Source of the DNA: Streptomyces sp. CB02056 | GTDB lineage: Bacteria > Actinomycetota > Actinomycetes > Streptomycetales > Streptomycetaceae | Length of the DNA stretch: 64,000 nt | Direction of reading: 5' to 3' | NCBI RefSeq assembly: GCF_001905545.1 | Contig: NZ_LIPD01000003.1 | Coordinates: 841,147 to 905,146, forward strand | Shown: positions 8,511 through 16,683 of the stretch, in pieces | Layout of the letters: every line of letters begins with the position of its first letter | Numbering within the stretch: the first letter of the stretch is position 1 | Program-made: the position numbers and the translations under genes | The notes under the pieces: generated by a model | Databases searched by the model: none | What the model saw: the letters and a program-made list of their open reading frames with translations, nothing else | Told to the model about the DNA's origin: nothing

Positions 8511-8891
8511 TGGGGATAACTCGCCCGCGCCTGTGGATAACTCCTGTGGGGAACTTCCCGTCGCCGGGTTATCCACAGGCCGGGCCCCGGGCCTGTGGAT
8601 CAAAGGGGAGGATTGCCTTCCGCGTGAACGAACCAGGGAATTGAGGTTTCAAACCTCAATCAACCTTCTCGGGTGAGGGAATTGAAGCACTCGGACGGGT
8701 GATTTGCTGGCAACCGGGTGACTCTGGTCCGATTGGTCATCTCTGCGACGCAAACCGATGGTCCGACCGGGTCTGGGCAATGGCTATACCGGTTTGTCGA
8801 CTCGTCCCCAGGCCTGTGGATAACTCCGGGCTGTGGACAGCGGGGAGCCCTGTGGACAGCGGTCTCCGGCCCCGACGGCCCCTGTGGACGA
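8511..8891. other. cluster of DnaA boxes (serS-pheA intergenic region)
   Basis: The 507-base gap between serS and pheA holds nine-base DnaA-box matches in two groups. Group 1: TGTGGATAA 8532-8540, TTATCCACA 8569-8577, TGTGGATCA 8594-8602. Group 2: TGTGGATAA 8815-8823, TGTGGACAG 8832-8840 and 8851-8859, TGTGGACGA 8883-8891. Weaker variants are at 8511-8519 and 8545-8553. The Streptomyces consensus is close to TTGTCCACA, so several boxes are near-perfect. From memory, S. coelicolor has a high-affinity non-origin DnaA cluster called D78 that moderates initiation, and its cosmid covers the serS region; this is probably its counterpart. There is no gene in this stretch. Confidence 0.85.
8640..8660. 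promoter_or_regulatory. 21-bp perfect palindrome between the two DnaA-box groups
   Basis: Two 10-base arms (ATTGAGGTTT and its complement) flank a single central C. The sequence is AT-richer than its surroundings. The decamer AGGGAATTGA starts at 8635 and recurs at 8676-8685. The site is an operator-like element whose regulator is unknown. It sits in the promoter region of serS or within the DnaA-box array. Confidence 0.5.
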
Positions 8892-8967
8892 CGGTGCGGT
8901 CACCCGCCCGGGCCGCCCGGGCCGGGCGAAAACAGTCGGAAAAGTCCGGAAGGACTCGAGGCGAAGC

Positions 8968-9903
8968 TCAGATGTCCCCGCGGCCGTCGAGCGCGCGGGA
9001 GAGCCAGTCCGCCGCCGAGGTGAAATCCCCGTCCGAGGTCCCCGGCCGGCGGTGGGTGGACTCCTGCCGGTCGGCGCGCGGATAGGAGCCGAGGTACCGC
9101 ACCTGCGGGCAGATCCGCTTGAGCCCCATCATCGCCTCGCCGACCCGGCGCTCGGACAGGTGGCCCTCGCAGTCGATCAGGAAGCAGTAGCTGCCCATGC
9201 CCTCGCCGGTCGGGCGGGACTCGATCCGCATCAGGTTGACCCCGCGCACCGCGAACTCCTGGAGCAGTTCCAGCAGCGCGCCCGGGTGGTCGTCCGGCAG
9301 CCAGACCACCATCGAGGTCTTGTCCGCGCCCGTCGGCGAGGAGACCCGCCCCGGGCGGCCGACCAGGACGAACCGGGTGGCCGCGCTCTTCGCGTCCGCG
9401 ATCTCCTTGACCAGCGGCTCCAGCCCGTAGATCGGCGCCGCGAACTCGCCCGCGAACGCGCCGTCGTAGCGGCCCTCGGCGACCAGCCGGGCGCCGTCCG
9501 CGTTGGAGGCCGCCGACTCCCAGTCCGCCTCCGGCAGATTGGCCGCCAGCCAGCGCCGCACCTGCGGCTGGGCCACCGGGTGGCTGGTCACCGTCTTGAT
9601 CCCGGACAGCTCGGTGCCCGGCCGCACCAGCAGCGCGAAGGTGATCGGCAGCAGCACCTCACGGTAGATCATCAGCGGTGTGCCGGAGGCGAGTTCGTCG
9701 TTGGTCGCGGTGACCGCGCCCTCCACCGAGTTCTCGATCGGGACGAACGCCCCGGCCGCCTCCCCGCCGCGCACCGCGTCCAGCGCCAGCGCCACCGAGG
9801 ACAGCGGCACCAGCTCCCGGGTCGCCGCCTCGGGCAGGGTGTGCAGGGCCGCCTCGGTGAACGTGCCGGCCGGTCCGAGGTAGGTGTAGCGGGTGGCCGA
9901 CAT
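8968..9903 (-). CDS. pheA: prephenate dehydratase
   Basis: A 311-residue enzyme converting prephenate to phenylpyruvate in phenylalanine synthesis. The N-terminal catalytic domain opens with YLGPAGTFTEAAL and holds the conserved ATRF motif (SAATRFVLVGR). The C-terminal ACT domain has DHPGALLELLQEFAVRGVN and ESRP, the phenylalanine-binding feedback elements. The length and monofunctional form are typical of Actinobacteria. The ATG is at 9903. It is codirectional with serS but separated from it by the DnaA-box region. Confidence 0.96.
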   Translation of the reverse strand: MSATRYTYLGPAGTFTEAALHTLPEAATRELVPLSSVALALDAVRGGEAAGAFVPIENSVEGAVTATNDELASGTPLMIYREVLLPITFALLVRPGTELSGIKTVTSHPVAQPQVRRWLAANLPEADWESAASNADGARLVAEGRYDGAFAGEFAAPIYGLEPLVKEIADAKSAATRFVLVGRPGRVSSPTGADKTSMVVWLPDDHPGALLELLQEFAVRGVNLMRIESRPTGEGMGSYCFLIDCEGHLSERRVGEAMMGLKRICPQVRYLGSYPRADRQESTHRRPGTSDGDFTSAADWLSRALDGRGDI

Positions 9904-10020
9904 GACGCCTCCGTGGGGTTCCGGGGTACTGCGCGGGCAGGGTGTGCCGAAGCAGTCACCCTAACGATTCAACGGCCCCGGCGGCCAAGCGTTCCAGTGG
10001 CCGGGACCGCGGCGGTGGAT

Positions 10021-10048
10021 CCCGGGGGTCCGTGGTCGGACCCCCGGG
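10021..10048. terminator. hairpin terminator of the copper/DtpA operon
   Basis: A 12-bp perfect stem (CCCGGGGGTCCG and complement) with a TGGT loop lies 16 bases beyond the dtpA stop on the minus strand and upstream of pheA. Confidence 0.7.
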
Positions 10049-10063
10049 GAACCGTCCGGGGAA

Positions 10064-11380
10064 CTACCCCTCCAGCAGCTGCCGGCCGAGGTAGCCGCCG
10101 GGCGGCGCGCCCGGCGGCAGCGCGTACAGGCCGCTCGCCTCGTGCCGCAGGAAGCGGGAGAGGCCGTCGCCCCGGGAGAGCTTGCGCTGCACCGGGGTGA
10201 AGCCCTTGCCCGGGTCGTTCTGGAAGGCGAGGAAGAGCAGCCCGGCGTCCGGTGAGCCGTCCGGCAGCAGCCCGTCGTGGTACGAGAACCCGCGCCGCAG
10301 CATCGCCGCCCCGCCGTTGGCCGCCGGGGCGGCGACCCGGATGTGCGCGTCGGCGGGGATCGCCAGGGTGCCGTCCGGGCCCTGCGCTGCGAGGTCGACC
10401 GGGGAGCGCTCGCCGGCCCCGGCGGGCGCGCCGAGCGGGGCGCCGTCCGACTTGCGCCGCCCGATCACCCGTTCCTGCCGGTCCACCGGCAGCGCCTCCC
10501 AGTTGTCCAGCAGCATCCGGATCCGCCGGAACACCAGGTACGAGCCGCCGGTCAGCCAGGCCGGCTGGTCGCCACCGGCGGCGCAGAACACCTTGGCGGC
10601 GAAGCCGTCCTCGTCCGGCCGGGGGTTGTTGGTGCCGTCGATCTGGCCCATCAGGTTGCGCCCGGTCACCGGCTGGGCGGCGGCGCCGGGGGTGCGGGCG
10701 AAGCCGGCCGACTGCCAGCGCAGCGCCGCCGTACCGGCCGCCAGCCGCTGGAGCACCCGCAGGGCGTGCACCGCGACCAGGGCGTCGTCCGCGCCGATCT
10801 GGACGAACAGGTCGCCGTCGCCGCGGGCCGGGTCGAGCGCGTCGCCGGGGAAGGCGGGCAGCGGTGCGAGCCCGGGCGGGCGGCGGTCGGCCAGCCCGGC
10901 CTTGTCGAACAGCGTGGCGCCGAAGCCGACCGTGACGGTGAGCGAGCAGGGCCCGGCGTCCAGCGCGACCTGGTTGTCGAACTCCTCGGACGGCTCCCCG
11001 GCGGTCAGCCGGTCGGCCGCCTTCGTCCAGCGCTGGAGCAGGGTGCGCAGCCCGTCCCGGCCGACGCCCTCGGCCAGGTCGAAGGCGGCCAGCTGGACCC
11101 TGGCCTGCGGCGGGTCGGTGATCCCGGCCTGGTGCTCGCCGCGGAACGGCACCCGGGCCGCGCCCAGCGCGCCGCCCGGGCCGGCCGCGGCCCGGCCGCT
11201 CCGGTCGGGACGGTCGTAGGCGACCGCCCCGGCGACGCCCGCGCCGGCCCCGACCAGCAGCCCGGCCCCGGCGGTGCCGAGCAGCGCCCGCCGGGTGAAG
11301 CCCGCGGGCCCCGCCGAAGCGCGGTCCGCCGGGCCGTGGCTTGTCGGTTTGCGGCCTGACGAAGCGTGGTCCGTCGACAT
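10064..11380 (-). CDS. dtpA: Tat-exported DyP-type heme peroxidase (DtpA-like)
   Basis: A dye-decolourising peroxidase of about 438 residues. The N-terminus carries a twin-arginine signal (FTRRALLGTAGAGLLVGAGAG). The DyP hallmark GQIDGTNN supplies the distal catalytic Asp, and LVFRRIRMLLDNWEALP lies in the heme-binding half. The ATG at 11380 has a GGGG site eight bases upstream; a GTG at 11398 overlapping the upstream stop (GTGA) is the alternative. It is the last gene of the copper operon. In Streptomyces lividans, DtpA is a Tat substrate needed for maturation of the copper oxidase GlxA (established knowledge), which fits this context. Confidence 0.92.
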   Translation of the reverse strand: MSTDHASSGRKPTSHGPADRASAGPAGFTRRALLGTAGAGLLVGAGAGVAGAVAYDRPDRSGRAAAGPGGALGAARVPFRGEHQAGITDPPQARVQLAAFDLAEGVGRDGLRTLLQRWTKAADRLTAGEPSEEFDNQVALDAGPCSLTVTVGFGATLFDKAGLADRRPPGLAPLPAFPGDALDPARGDGDLFVQIGADDALVAVHALRVLQRLAAGTAALRWQSAGFARTPGAAAQPVTGRNLMGQIDGTNNPRPDEDGFAAKVFCAAGGDQPAWLTGGSYLVFRRIRMLLDNWEALPVDRQERVIGRRKSDGAPLGAPAGAGERSPVDLAAQGPDGTLAIPADAHIRVAAPAANGGAAMLRRGFSYHDGLLPDGSPDAGLLFLAFQNDPGKGFTPVQRKLSRGDGLSRFLRHEASGLYALPPGAPPGGYLGRQLLEG

Positions 11381-11394
11381 GTCGGTCACCCCGC

Positions 11395-13431
11395 TCACCC
11401 GATCTTGAACTGCTGGGTCGGGGTGGTCTGGTCGATGTCGGAGGAGCGGATCTGCACCGACACCACCCAGGTGCCCGCCAGCGGCAGCTGCGCGGTGCCG
11501 CTCCAGCGGCCGGTGCCCTCCGGGGTGAGCGCGACCGGCAGCGGACCGAGGTCGCGGTCCGGCAGGGTGAAGGCGAGTTCCACCTCGGGGACGTCCACCG
11601 GCTGCCCGTCCGCGCCGTCCAGCGCGAGCTTCACCTCGTTCGGCCCGGTCCGGGCCGGGTTGAGGGTGACGGTCGCGGTGCCCTTGGCGTTCGGCGTCCG
11701 GCCCTTGGTGTCGTACGGGAGCTTGAGGTCGACGGTGCGGCCCGGCTCGGTCTGCGGCGCCGCGGCGGCCCCGCCGGCGGCCGGAGCGGCGGCCGCCCCG
11801 GCCTTGACCTCGCCCGCCACCCGCCCGGGCGGGGAGTTGGTGAGCATCGTGGTGACCACCAGCACCGCCACCGCGACCAGCGCCTCGACCAGCACCGAGC
11901 GGCGCAGCCCGGCCCGGGTCGGGGTCAGCCCGCGGTCGCGTCCGGCGCTCCGCAGCGCGGCCCGCTGGCGCTCCAGCTGCGCCTGCCGGGCCGGGTCCTC
12001 GCTGTGCGCCGCCACGGCGACCGGCTCCGGCAGCTCGGCCGGTGCGACCTCGACCGCCTCGGCCGGGGCCGAGCGCAGCCTGGCCAGCCAGGAGCGGGAG
12101 ATCCAGGCGACGCCCAGCATCGCGGCCACGCAGCCGCTCTTCACCAGCAGCAGCCGCCCGTACTCGGTGCCGGTCAGCGCGCCCCAGCTGCCCAGGCCCC
12201 GCCAGGACTGGTAGATCCCGGTCCCGGCCAGGACGGCCACCGAGCCGAAGGCGATCTTCGAGAAGCGGTCCACCACCTCGGCGCCGACGCCCTCGCGCAG
12301 CGCGACCAGCAGCGCGGCCAGCCCGCCCAGCCAGAGCGCCATCGCGATCAGGTGCAGGATGCCGAGCGGCAGCGCCAGCCAGACCTGGATGCCCACCGAG
12401 GCGTGGTCGGCGCCGACCCAGGTCGCCGAGAGGGCGACGGCCAGCACCAGCCCGGCCACGCCGAGGCCGAGCCGGGCCTCGCGCTGCGGCCGTTCGGCGG
12501 CCCGCCGCTCCAGCTCGCGCAGCTCGGCGGCCTCGGCGTCGTCCTCGGAGGCCGCGCCGCGCGCGAGGTCGTCGGTGCCGGCCTCCTCCTCGTCCCGCGG
12601 CTTCGGCACGACCGGCCGCGGCGGCTGCCCCAGCTGCCCGACCAGCAGCGACAGGAACACCCCGCCCGCCGCGAGCAGCAGCAGCCGGGCGGCCAGCGCG
12701 GTGCCGATCCGCTCGTCCAGCGTGGCGCGCACCAGCGACAGGTCGAAGGCCTGCCCGATCCCGGAGCCGCGCTCGTACGGGCCGCGCAGCATCAGCACCG
12801 CGACGGTGGAGACCAGCAGCGCCGTCCAGCCCGTCATCAGCAGCCGCTGCACCCGGCGCCGGGCGGTGCCGGCCGGCCAGCAGAGCAGCACGAAGGCGGC
12901 GACGCCGACCAGCAGCGCGAAGGCGGCGTACGCGACGGTGCGCCCGGTGCCGTACAGGGCGGCGACCAGGCCGTCGGCCTCGGCGCCCTGGAGCGCGGTG
13001 GCCGACACCGAGGTGTCCGAGGGCGCGCCGATGGAGAAGGTGAACGCCCCTCCGACCGGGTGGGAGTCGTCCGAGACGGCCCGCCAGGCCACCGTGTACG
13101 TGCCGTTGGCGAGTCCGTCGCGCAGCCCGACCCGGGCGGTGTTGCCCTTGCCGTCGGCGTGCGCCGGGTTGCCGGTGTCCACGGCCTTGCCGGCCGGGTC
13201 GAGCACCCGGACGGAGTCGTTGGAGAGCGAGACGGACTCGCTGAAGGTCAGCGTCACCGCCTGCGGGGCGGTGGCGACCACCGAGTTCTGCCGGGGGTCG
13301 GTGGAATCCAGGGTGGCGTGCGCGGAGGCCGGCCCGGCGCCCGCGAGCATCAGCGCGAGCAACGCGCCGAGCACTCCGAGCACCCCGGCGATCCGGCGGT
13401 GGGTGGCCTTCTCCAGGCCGGCCGACTGCAT
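11395..13431 (-). CDS. CopC-CopD fusion copper transport protein (YcnJ-like)
   Basis: A 678-residue membrane protein. The signal sequence ends AGPASA, so the mature protein starts with His (HATLDSTDPRQN), the N-terminal copper ligand of CopC domains. The CopC beta-sandwich (SVSLSNDSVRVLDPAGK) is followed by about eight membrane helices of the CopD domain. A Gly/Ala-rich linker and a C-terminal extracytoplasmic beta domain (FTLPDRDLGPLPVALTPEG) follow. It probably moves or binds Cu outside and across the membrane. It lies between ecuC (13 bases upstream) and dtpA (at its stop), so it is part of one operon. Confidence 0.92.
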   Translation of the reverse strand: MQSAGLEKATHRRIAGVLGVLGALLALMLAGAGPASAHATLDSTDPRQNSVVATAPQAVTLTFSESVSLSNDSVRVLDPAGKAVDTGNPAHADGKGNTARVGLRDGLANGTYTVAWRAVSDDSHPVGGAFTFSIGAPSDTSVSATALQGAEADGLVAALYGTGRTVAYAAFALLVGVAAFVLLCWPAGTARRRVQRLLMTGWTALLVSTVAVLMLRGPYERGSGIGQAFDLSLVRATLDERIGTALAARLLLLAAGGVFLSLLVGQLGQPPRPVVPKPRDEEEAGTDDLARGAASEDDAEAAELRELERRAAERPQREARLGLGVAGLVLAVALSATWVGADHASVGIQVWLALPLGILHLIAMALWLGGLAALLVALREGVGAEVVDRFSKIAFGSVAVLAGTGIYQSWRGLGSWGALTGTEYGRLLLVKSGCVAAMLGVAWISRSWLARLRSAPAEAVEVAPAELPEPVAVAAHSEDPARQAQLERQRAALRSAGRDRGLTPTRAGLRRSVLVEALVAVAVLVVTTMLTNSPPGRVAGEVKAGAAAAPAAGGAAAAPQTEPGRTVDLKLPYDTKGRTPNAKGTATVTLNPARTGPNEVKLALDGADGQPVDVPEVELAFTLPDRDLGPLPVALTPEGTGRWSGTAQLPLAGTWVVSVQIRSSDIDQTTPTQQFKIG

Positions 13432-13444
13432 GGTGGCGGTCCCC

Positions 13445-13960
13445 TTAACTCTGGCCGGGGCGGTAGGTGAGCTCCTTGACCGGCACCTTGACCGAGATGG
13501 TGCCGGACTTGGCGAAGGTGAGGTCCAGCTCCAGCTCGTCGCCGAGGACCGGGGCCTTCTGCCATCCCATGATCATGAGGTGGTTGCCGCCCCGGGCGAG
13601 CTGCAGCGCGCCGTGCGCGGGGACGTCCAGGCTGTCCACCTGCTCCATGGTCGACGCGCTCGAGCGGTGCATGGTGACCGACTCGGCGGCCGGGCTGCTC
13701 ACCTTGAGCAGCTGGTCCTGCCCGCCGTCGTTGCGGACGGTCAGGTAGCCGGCCGCCATGCCGCCGGCCGGGGGGAGCGGGATGTAGGAGTCGGCGACGC
13801 TGAGCCGGGCCGGCCCGGCGGCGGCACCGTCCTGGCCGCCCGCGCCGCCGCCCGTCCCGCAGGCGGCCAGGATGGCGCCGCCGCCCAGGGCCGTGGCGAC
13901 GACGGCGCCGAGCAGGGCGCTGCGGCGGAAGCGGCCGGTCCCGGTCTGTACCGGGGTCAC
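13445..13960 (-). CDS. ecuC: PCu(A)C copper chaperone lipoprotein (ECuC-like)
   Basis: A 171-residue lipoprotein with a lipobox at LAACG near residue 34. The PCuAC fold is marked by MHRSSASTMEQVDSL followed by the Cu-ligand segment GGNHLMIMGWQ, i.e. the Met/His pattern that binds Cu(I) extracytoplasmically. The GTG start at 13960 overlaps the stop of sco (GTGA), giving tight coupling. In S. lividans the equivalent chaperone ECuC passes copper to Sco for cytochrome oxidase assembly (established knowledge). Confidence 0.93.
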   Translation of the reverse strand: MTPVQTGTGRFRRSALLGAVVATALGGGAILAACGTGGGAGGQDGAAAGPARLSVADSYIPLPPAGGMAAGYLTVRNDGGQDQLLKVSSPAAESVTMHRSSASTMEQVDSLDVPAHGALQLARGGNHLMIMGWQKAPVLGDELELDLTFAKSGTISVKVPVKELTYRPGQS

Positions 13961-14616
13961 GCCGCGACCCCCTTGGCGAGCAGCGGCAGGTCGTGCTCGT
14001 AGGTCTTCTCCTCGGTGCCGCTCATGTAGAGCACGTGCGCCTTGTCGTCCGAGGGGAGGAAGGCCAGCACCTGCGCGCCGTGGGTGGAGGTGACCGTCCC
14101 GTCCGCGTTGACGACCGGGTCCTCGATCATGATGCCGAGCGACCTGGCGGCGGTCTTCACCTTGGCCAGGTCCCCGGTGAGGCCTATGAAGTCGCTGCCC
14201 ATCGAGTCCAGCCAGGTGCGCAGCACCTGGGGGGTGTCGCGCTGCGGGTCGGTGGAGACGAAGACGACGTTGACCTTCTGCCGCTCCTCCGCGGGGAGCG
14301 CCTTCATCGCGACGCCGATGTCGCCCATGGTGGTCGGGCAGACGTCCGGGCAGCTGGTGTACCCGAAGAACAGCAGGGTGGCCTTGCCGTTGGTCTGCTG
14401 GCGCAGGTCGAAGGGCTGGCCGGCGGTGTCGGTCAGCTGGAGGTCCGGCTTCTCGAAGTTCTTGGCGAGCTTGGTGCCCTGGTACGGGGTGTCCTCCTTC
14501 TGCCGGGTGACCTTGGCGGCGGTGGAGCCGCCGCCGGAGGAGCCGCAGGCGGAGAGGGTCAGGGCGGCGGCCAGCGCGAGGGCGGCCGCGCCGGCCAGGC
14601 GGGTGGTGCGGGGCAT
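13957..14616 (-). CDS. sco: SCO1/SenC copper chaperone lipoprotein
   Basis: A 219-residue thioredoxin-fold lipoprotein. The lipobox is LSACG near residue 24. The copper-binding CxxxC is in GYTSCPDVCPTTMGD, and the third ligand His is in STHGAQVLAF. Sco proteins deliver Cu to the CuA site of cytochrome c oxidase and, in Streptomyces, serve GlxA-dependent development. It is the first gene after the hairpin at 14645-14687, so the sco-ecuC-copCD-dtpA unit probably has its own promoter between 14617 and 14644. Confidence 0.95.
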   Translation of the reverse strand: MPRTTRLAGAAALALAAALTLSACGSSGGGSTAAKVTRQKEDTPYQGTKLAKNFEKPDLQLTDTAGQPFDLRQQTNGKATLLFFGYTSCPDVCPTTMGDIGVAMKALPAEERQKVNVVFVSTDPQRDTPQVLRTWLDSMGSDFIGLTGDLAKVKTAARSLGIMIEDPVVNADGTVTSTHGAQVLAFLPSDDKAHVLYMSGTEEKTYEHDLPLLAKGVAA

Positions 14617-14644
14617 GGGAGTTCCGATCGTGCGGGGTGGGCCA

Positions 14645-14687
14645 CCGGTGGGGCCCGTACCCGTGGTCCGGGTACGGGCCCCACCGG
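14645..14687. terminator. hairpin terminator between ycnI and sco
   Basis: An 18-bp perfect stem (inner arm GGTGGGGCCCGTACCC) with a seven-base loop begins eight bases beyond the YcnI gene stop. It separates the upstream copper genes from the sco operon on the same strand. Confidence 0.82.
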
Positions 14688-14694
14688 CGTGGGG

Positions 14695-15444
14695 TCAGGA
14701 GGCGGCGTTGCCGCTCTTGCGGCGCAGGCCGAGCACACCGACGGCGGTGCCGATCACACCGACGACGATGCCGACCACGCCCAGGGTGCGGGCGGTGGAG
14801 TCGCTGGACTTGGCGTCGCCGGAGGCGGCGGCCTGGTCGGAGCTGCCCCCGTGGGCGCCCGCGGCCGGGGAGGCGGTGACGCCGTGGCCGTCACCCTCGG
14901 CGGCCTTGGTGAGCTTCAGGACGGGCGCGGGCTTGGCCGGCTCGGGCTGGCCGTCCTTGGTCTCGTCGATCCAGCGGGCGATGTCGCCGTTGTCGTAGGT
15001 CTGGAGGGTCTTGAAGACCAGGTTGTCGGTGTCGGTCGGCAGCGGGCCGAGCGAGACCCGGAACTCCTGGAACTGGCCGGGGGCGATCTTGGTGCCGGCG
15101 TCGGCGGTCCAGGTGATCTTGGAGACGGCCTCGGTGACGTCGTTGCCGTGCACCTTGATCGGCTTGTCGAGCTTGGCCTTCTCGACCGCGGCGGTCCAGC
15201 CCGGCAGCGGCAGGGTCCGGACCGAGGCCAGCGGGTGGTCCAGCGGGAGGTTGACCTCCAGCTTCACCGTGCCCGCCGTGTCGCTCTCGTTCGGCACCCG
15301 GAAGTCGACGGCCGTGTAGCCGCCCTGGGCGGCCGCACCCGGGTTCACGGTGACGTGCGCGAAGGCGGGGCCGGCCAGCGCCACCACGGACGCGGCGGCG
15401 GTGAGGGCGACGGCGGCGAGACGGCGGGCGGGAAGGGAACGCAT
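14695..15444 (-). CDS. YcnI-family (DUF1775) copper-binding membrane-anchored protein
   Basis: A 249-residue exported protein. The signal peptide ends AGPAFA, leaving an N-terminal His (HVTVNPG), the Cu(II) ligand known in YcnI. The DUF1775 beta domain includes YTAVDFRVPNES and LPLPGWTAAVEK. A Gly/Ser/Ala linker leads to one C-terminal helix (TLGVVGIVVGVIGTAVGVLGL) and a basic stop-transfer tail. The start is set at the ATG at 15444, which gives the clean signal peptide. It precedes the sco operon and belongs functionally to copper handling. Confidence 0.92.
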   Translation of the reverse strand: MRSLPARRLAAVALTAAASVVALAGPAFAHVTVNPGAAAQGGYTAVDFRVPNESDTAGTVKLEVNLPLDHPLASVRTLPLPGWTAAVEKAKLDKPIKVHGNDVTEAVSKITWTADAGTKIAPGQFQEFRVSLGPLPTDTDNLVFKTLQTYDNGDIARWIDETKDGQPEPAKPAPVLKLTKAAEGDGHGVTASPAAGAHGGSSDQAAASGDAKSSDSTARTLGVVGIVVGVIGTAVGVLGLRRKSGNAAS

Positions 15445-15629
15445 GATGCGGGTCTCCGATCGGAGCTCGGCGGCAGCCGGAACCGGCGACGGACGGGAGC
15501 CGTGCCGCGGGGGCCGCGGGGGTGGGGACGCGGGGGTGGAGCCTCGGGCCGCCCCGGTGGTCGGGGGAACGGCCGGACGGTACGCACGCCGGGCACCCGG
15601 GACGGCCGAGGGCCGCCAGGAAACGCCGG

Positions 15630-16454
15630 TCAGTACGCGAGGGCCCCGCACGGCGGGCCGCGCCGCACCACGCTGTGCCGCAGCACGGCACCCGCCGGGA
15701 GCGGGCTCTCCCCGCCCCGGGCACCGAACCGGCGGGCCGGGCCGGCCGTCCCGAACAGACCGCGCAGCAACGCGGCCACCAGCGCGAACGCCGTACGCAG
15801 CGGCGCCGCCCAGTGCTCCCGGGCGGCCGTGGCGGCCACCCGCAGCAGCTGCCACAGGGCCGCCTCGCCGCGCCGCAGCCACCAGCCCGCGACCAGCGCG
15901 GCGCCGAGGTGCCCGGCCAGCATCGACGGCGTCATGCCGAAGACCCCGGCCTGCCACCAGGGCGCGGCGGCGAACGCGTGCGGGTCCAGGCCCGCGGAGG
16001 AGACCAGCTGCTCCGGGGACGGGCTGCCCGGCAGGCCGAGCAGCGTGCCGGGGCGGGCCTCGTTGCAGATCAGCCGGCCGGCCACCTGCGGCACGGTCAG
16101 CGGACCGGAGCCGCCGTGGTGCATGCCGGCCATGGAGCCGCCGAAACCGTTGAAACCGTGGAAGAGGCAGTGCAGTCCGAGCTGCCCGGCGCCGAGCGCC
16201 CCGGCGATGGCCGCCAGCGAACGCTCCCGCCCGCCGCAGACCACCGCGAACGCCAGCACCGCGGCGAAGCCCAGCGCCAGCGCGGTCGGCGGCACGTTCC
16301 CGCCACCCGCCAGGGCGTGCCCGGCGGCGGCTATCAGGGTGCACACCAGCGCGAACGGGACCGCCCGGGCAAGCCGCAGGTCCCAGGCGGCGGACCCCAC
16401 CGGCTGGGCCGGTCCGGGGGCGCCCGGGAGCGGGGCGGCGGCGAGGGCAGTCAT
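15630..16454 (-). CDS. integral membrane protein of the copper cluster, unknown function
   Basis: A 274-residue protein with about five or six hydrophobic segments. It includes a His/Met-rich loop (HCLFHGFNGFGGSMAGMHHGG) that could bind metal, followed by an extracytoplasmic stretch and the helix HLGAALVAGWWL. The C-terminus is basic and low-complexity. The ATG is at 16454. It lies upstream of and codirectional with ycnI (185-base gap). The His/Met content and neighbourhood suggest a role with copper, but no family-specific motif is seen. Confidence 0.72.
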   Translation of the reverse strand: MTALAAAPLPGAPGPAQPVGSAAWDLRLARAVPFALVCTLIAAAGHALAGGGNVPPTALALGFAAVLAFAVVCGGRERSLAAIAGALGAGQLGLHCLFHGFNGFGGSMAGMHHGGSGPLTVPQVAGRLICNEARPGTLLGLPGSPSPEQLVSSAGLDPHAFAAAPWWQAGVFGMTPSMLAGHLGAALVAGWWLRRGEAALWQLLRVAATAAREHWAAPLRTAFALVAALLRGLFGTAGPARRFGARGGESPLPAGAVLRHSVVRRGPPCGALAY

Positions 16455-16683
16455 GGCCGGGCCATCCTCTCATTGCGTACGCCGCCGACACGGGCAGGGT
16501 GGGAAATCCCTACGAATGCCCCTTTCGGCGGCGCGTGCGAGGGGGCGTACGCGTCGCCCGGCACAGACCCCGGCCCCCGGTCCATCCGCCGAACGGGCGG
16601 TAGCGGCCCCCGGGCACGGTTCGCCGGGGAATCGCCCGGAGATACCTAGTTGTATGTGGAGCCGCAGCCAGGAGGGACCTCCC

